The notes beneath the pieces are model-generated. The model saw only the letters and a program-made list of their open reading frames with translations. It was not told the origin of the DNA and made no database searches. Below, in pieces: positions 31,049-32,537 of a stretch of DNA of 32,537 bases. Position 1 is the stretch's first letter, and the number at the start of each line of letters is the position of its first letter. This DNA comes from Armatimonadetes bacterium UBA1398. GTDB lineage: Bacteria > Armatimonadota > Zipacnadia > UBA1398. The translations under genes were made by a program, and so were the position numbers. The stretch lies in NCBI GenBank assembly GCA_002305165.1, contig DBQI01000044.1:1-32537 (forward strand). Direction: 5' to 3'.

Positions 31049-31770
31049 ACCGATTCGCCCGGAGGCGGCACAGGCGGCATGGGCGGGACGGGTGGCTCTG
31101 TAGGTACGGGCGGCTCCGGCGGGACGGGTGGCTCTGGAGGTACAGGCGGCATGGGCGGGATGGGCGGCATGGCTCCGGCCGCCGGAGCGTATGCGAACGC
31201 GTCCGCCATCTCGCCGTGCACGATCTCGCGGTAGCCGATGGTCAGGATCAGGTACCCCATCACCATGCCCAGCCCTGTGCCGAGGATCGGCACGATGCTG
31301 CCCAGACTGATCAGAACGCCCACGAGGAACATGACGAGCATCCAGTTCCAGAAGTCCTTGGTGACGATCTCCTTGCTCCGCCGCATTGCCTCCCAGGCCC
31401 CCAGTCCCTCCTCGCAGATCACCACGACGGCGAGTAGCCACCAAGTAGCCAGCACTAGGCCGGGGATGATGCACAGCAGCAAGCCCAGCGTCCCGAGGAG
31501 GCTGATGAGGAACACCGCCAAGCCCGCGGTGCCCACAGCCTCGAAGCCCGCCCACAGATGCTGCAGATCCGGCCGCTCGCCGCGCATCCGCGCGTCGATC
31601 GCCCGGTGGATGCCCGCATAGACGGGCCCTATGACGAACCCGGCGAAGATCAGCAGCATGCCCGACGCGCTGTACAGGAGCCCCGCTACCAGTGCGATGA
31701 CTAGCCACTGGCCGATGTCCTCGCTGAGGATATTCCAGGCCTTCGTGAACCAGGGACTGATTCTGACCAT
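31045..31770 (-). CDS. Integral membrane protein with Pro-rich C-terminal tail
   Basis: The 241-residue protein has four to six hydrophobic segments between residues about 20 and 180, including QWLVIALVAGLLYSASGMLL and LGTLGLLLCIIPGLVLATWW. A tail of about 37 residues follows (201-237), built of PPM/PPV/PPE repeats. The hydrophobic part resembles generic DUF975/YciC-like membrane proteins, and I cannot assign a function. Of two close ATG codons I chose 31770: AAGGAG is six bases upstream of it but directly abuts the ATG at 31776. Its stop codon shares CTAG with the convergent gene. Confidence 0.75.
   Translation of the reverse strand: MVRISPWFTKAWNILSEDIGQWLVIALVAGLLYSASGMLLIFAGFVIGPVYAGIHRAIDARMRGERPDLQHLWAGFEAVGTAGLAVFLISLLGTLGLLLCIIPGLVLATWWLLAVVVICEEGLGAWEAMRRSKEIVTKDFWNWMLVMFLVGVLISLGSIVPILGTGLGMVMGYLILTIGYREIVHGEMADAFAYAPAAGAMPPIPPMPPVPPEPPVPPEPPVPTEPPVPPMPPVPPPGESV
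31060..31170 (-). repeat. Pro-rich tandem coding repeat
   Basis: Degenerate nine-base units encoding Pro-Pro-X (X is Met, Val, Glu, Ile or Thr) repeat in frame. On the + strand this is a G-rich stretch with several GGG runs, right after the stop codon of the convergent gene. Confidence 0.7.
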
Positions 31771-31820
31771 CGCCATCTCCTTTTACGCATCAGGACGAGC
31801 GTGTTCGCAGGTCACCAATC

Positions 31821-31829
31821 TGGTATGTT
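31821..31829 (+). promoter_or_regulatory. Candidate extended -10 promoter of recR
   Basis: TGG-TATGTT has the extended -10 form, but no convincing -35 is present. The predicted start near 31836 leaves about 69 nt of leader before the recR ATG. Confidence 0.4.
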
Positions 31830-31904
31830 GCTTCCTCATTGGGCGGAGCGTCCCTGCATCCGATCGCGAAGGCTTTGCCGCTAGCCTGCGGAAGATACCA
31901 ACCC

Positions 31905-32510
31905 ATGGCAACCTATCCCAGGGCCGTGACTCGGCTCATCGAAGCCTTCCGGAAGCTGCCCGGCGTGGGACCGAAGAGTGCCCAACGCTATGCGGTGCAT
32001 GTGCTGCGCGCCTCCATGGATGACGCCAGGGAACTCGCCGACGCCATCCTGGAGGTCAAGACCTCGATCAAGCCCTGCAAGCGATGCGGCAACTATACCG
32101 ACACCGACCTCTGCTCCGTATGCGCGGACCCTCGACGCGACCCGCGAAGCCTCTGCGTGGTCTCTTACGTGCGTGACCTCATGGCCATCGAGCGTGCCGG
32201 CGAGTTCCGAGGCCAGTACCACGTCCTCGGCGGCGTTCTCTCGCCCGCCGATGGGATAGGCCCCGAGGACCTCACCGTGGGCGCCCTGATTGAACGTGTC
32301 CGCGACGAGCACGTGACCGAGGTGATCCTCGCCACGAGCCCCTCCGTCGAGGGCGATGCCACGGCCCTGTACCTGGCGAGACTCCTCGGGGCTGTGCCGG
32401 AGCTCGAGGTGACTCGCCTCGCGAGCGGTCTGCCCGCCGGCGCCGACTTGGACTACGCCGACCAGACGACCATCGCCGCAGCGCTCAGCGGCCGACGACG
32501 GCTCGAGTGA
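31905..32510 (+). CDS. recR: Recombination mediator protein RecR
   Basis: The 201-residue protein works with RecF and RecO to load RecA at gaps. It has the helix-hairpin-helix FRKLPGVGPKSAQRYAVHVL (16-35), a C4 zinc finger (CKRCGNYTDTDLCSVC, about 58-73), a Toprim segment and the Walker-like C terminus ASGLPAGADLDYADQTT. In the Toprim segment LCVVSYVRDLMAIERAGEF, Ser stands where most RecR proteins have Glu (VVE). ATG 31905 begins MATYPRAVTRLIEAF and has GGAAG about eleven bases upstream; an earlier in-frame start at 31839 would add an unconserved extension. The common neighbours dnaX and ybaB are not next to it. Confidence 0.95.
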   Translation: MATYPRAVTRLIEAFRKLPGVGPKSAQRYAVHVLRASMDDARELADAILEVKTSIKPCKRCGNYTDTDLCSVCADPRRDPRSLCVVSYVRDLMAIERAGEFRGQYHVLGGVLSPADGIGPEDLTVGALIERVRDEHVTEVILATSPSVEGDATALYLARLLGAVPELEVTRLASGLPAGADLDYADQTTIAAALSGRRRLE

Positions 32511-32522
32511 ACGGGAAGCGCC

Positions 32523-32537
32523 ATGCCCGAGGACCCG
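32523..32537 (+). CDS. Possible start of the next gene, cut by the window end
   Basis: ATG 32523 begins Met-Pro-Glu-Asp-Pro and has GGGAAG a few bases upstream, 12 bp after the recR stop codon. Only five codons are visible, so the product cannot be named. Confidence 0.35.

Overview
The window is GC-rich bacterial chromosome, tightly packed with genes on both strands. I see no rRNA, tRNA, CRISPR array, insertion sequence, integrase or phage gene, so it reads as core genome with some poorly characterised envelope genes. The organism is a free-living bacterium with a sigma-70-type promoter grammar. One promoter has two perfect consensus hexamers, and four others look like extended -10 (TGn) promoters. 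Several traits suggest a deep-branching or uncultivated lineage: a FabL-type enoyl reductase, a free-standing AICAR transformylase, an NrpR/DUF128 regulator, a class E-like sortase and an MrfA-type helicase. I cannot name the phylum from this sequence.

Layout. 133-894 (-) is a FabL-like reductase. 1017-4312 (+) holds a two-ectodomain sortase, a translationally coupled TPR membrane protein, and rpmB with its own promoter and terminator. 16665-4309 (-) is a long same-strand series: secreted TPR protein, catalytically dead M16-like protein, Gly/Met-rich PQQ-propeller protein, LapA-like membrane protein, dprA, topA, and a polytopic spermidine-synthase-like protein. A consensus promoter with a dyad over its -10 box sits at its head. 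17883-16897 (-) is an NrpR-type regulator, divergent from a bifunctional-type Rel gene at 18164-20341 (+). 26408-20338 (-) carries purH2, an mrfA-like helicase, a DUF4349 lipoprotein and folC. 26644-28851 (+) is a panD-nadA-nadC operon. The right end has a beta-lactamase-fold hydrolase (-), an endonuclease/exonuclease/phosphatase (EEP) family gene with no standard start codon (+), a Pro-rich-tailed membrane protein (-) and recR (+). The next gene starts at the window edge.

How the genes fit together. Housekeeping functions cover fatty-acid, folate, purine, pantothenate and NAD synthesis, DNA topology, transformation and repair, translation and the stringent response. The TPR/M16/PQQ/LapA-like block and the sortase pair look like envelope modules of unknown purpose.

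The most notable structural signals are these. All four convergent gene pairs end with stop codons that overlap or lie 1 bp apart, twice through a shared CTAG. The Rel synthetase has Met-Val-Thr-Asp where RXKD or EXDD is expected. The RecR Toprim motif lacks its usual glutamate. The EEP reading frame contains its first catalytic motif but no ATG, GTG or TTG ahead of it. I did not identify a complete new defence or mobile system. The best candidates for undescribed biology are the sortase fusion pair and the secreted TPR/M16/PQQ block.
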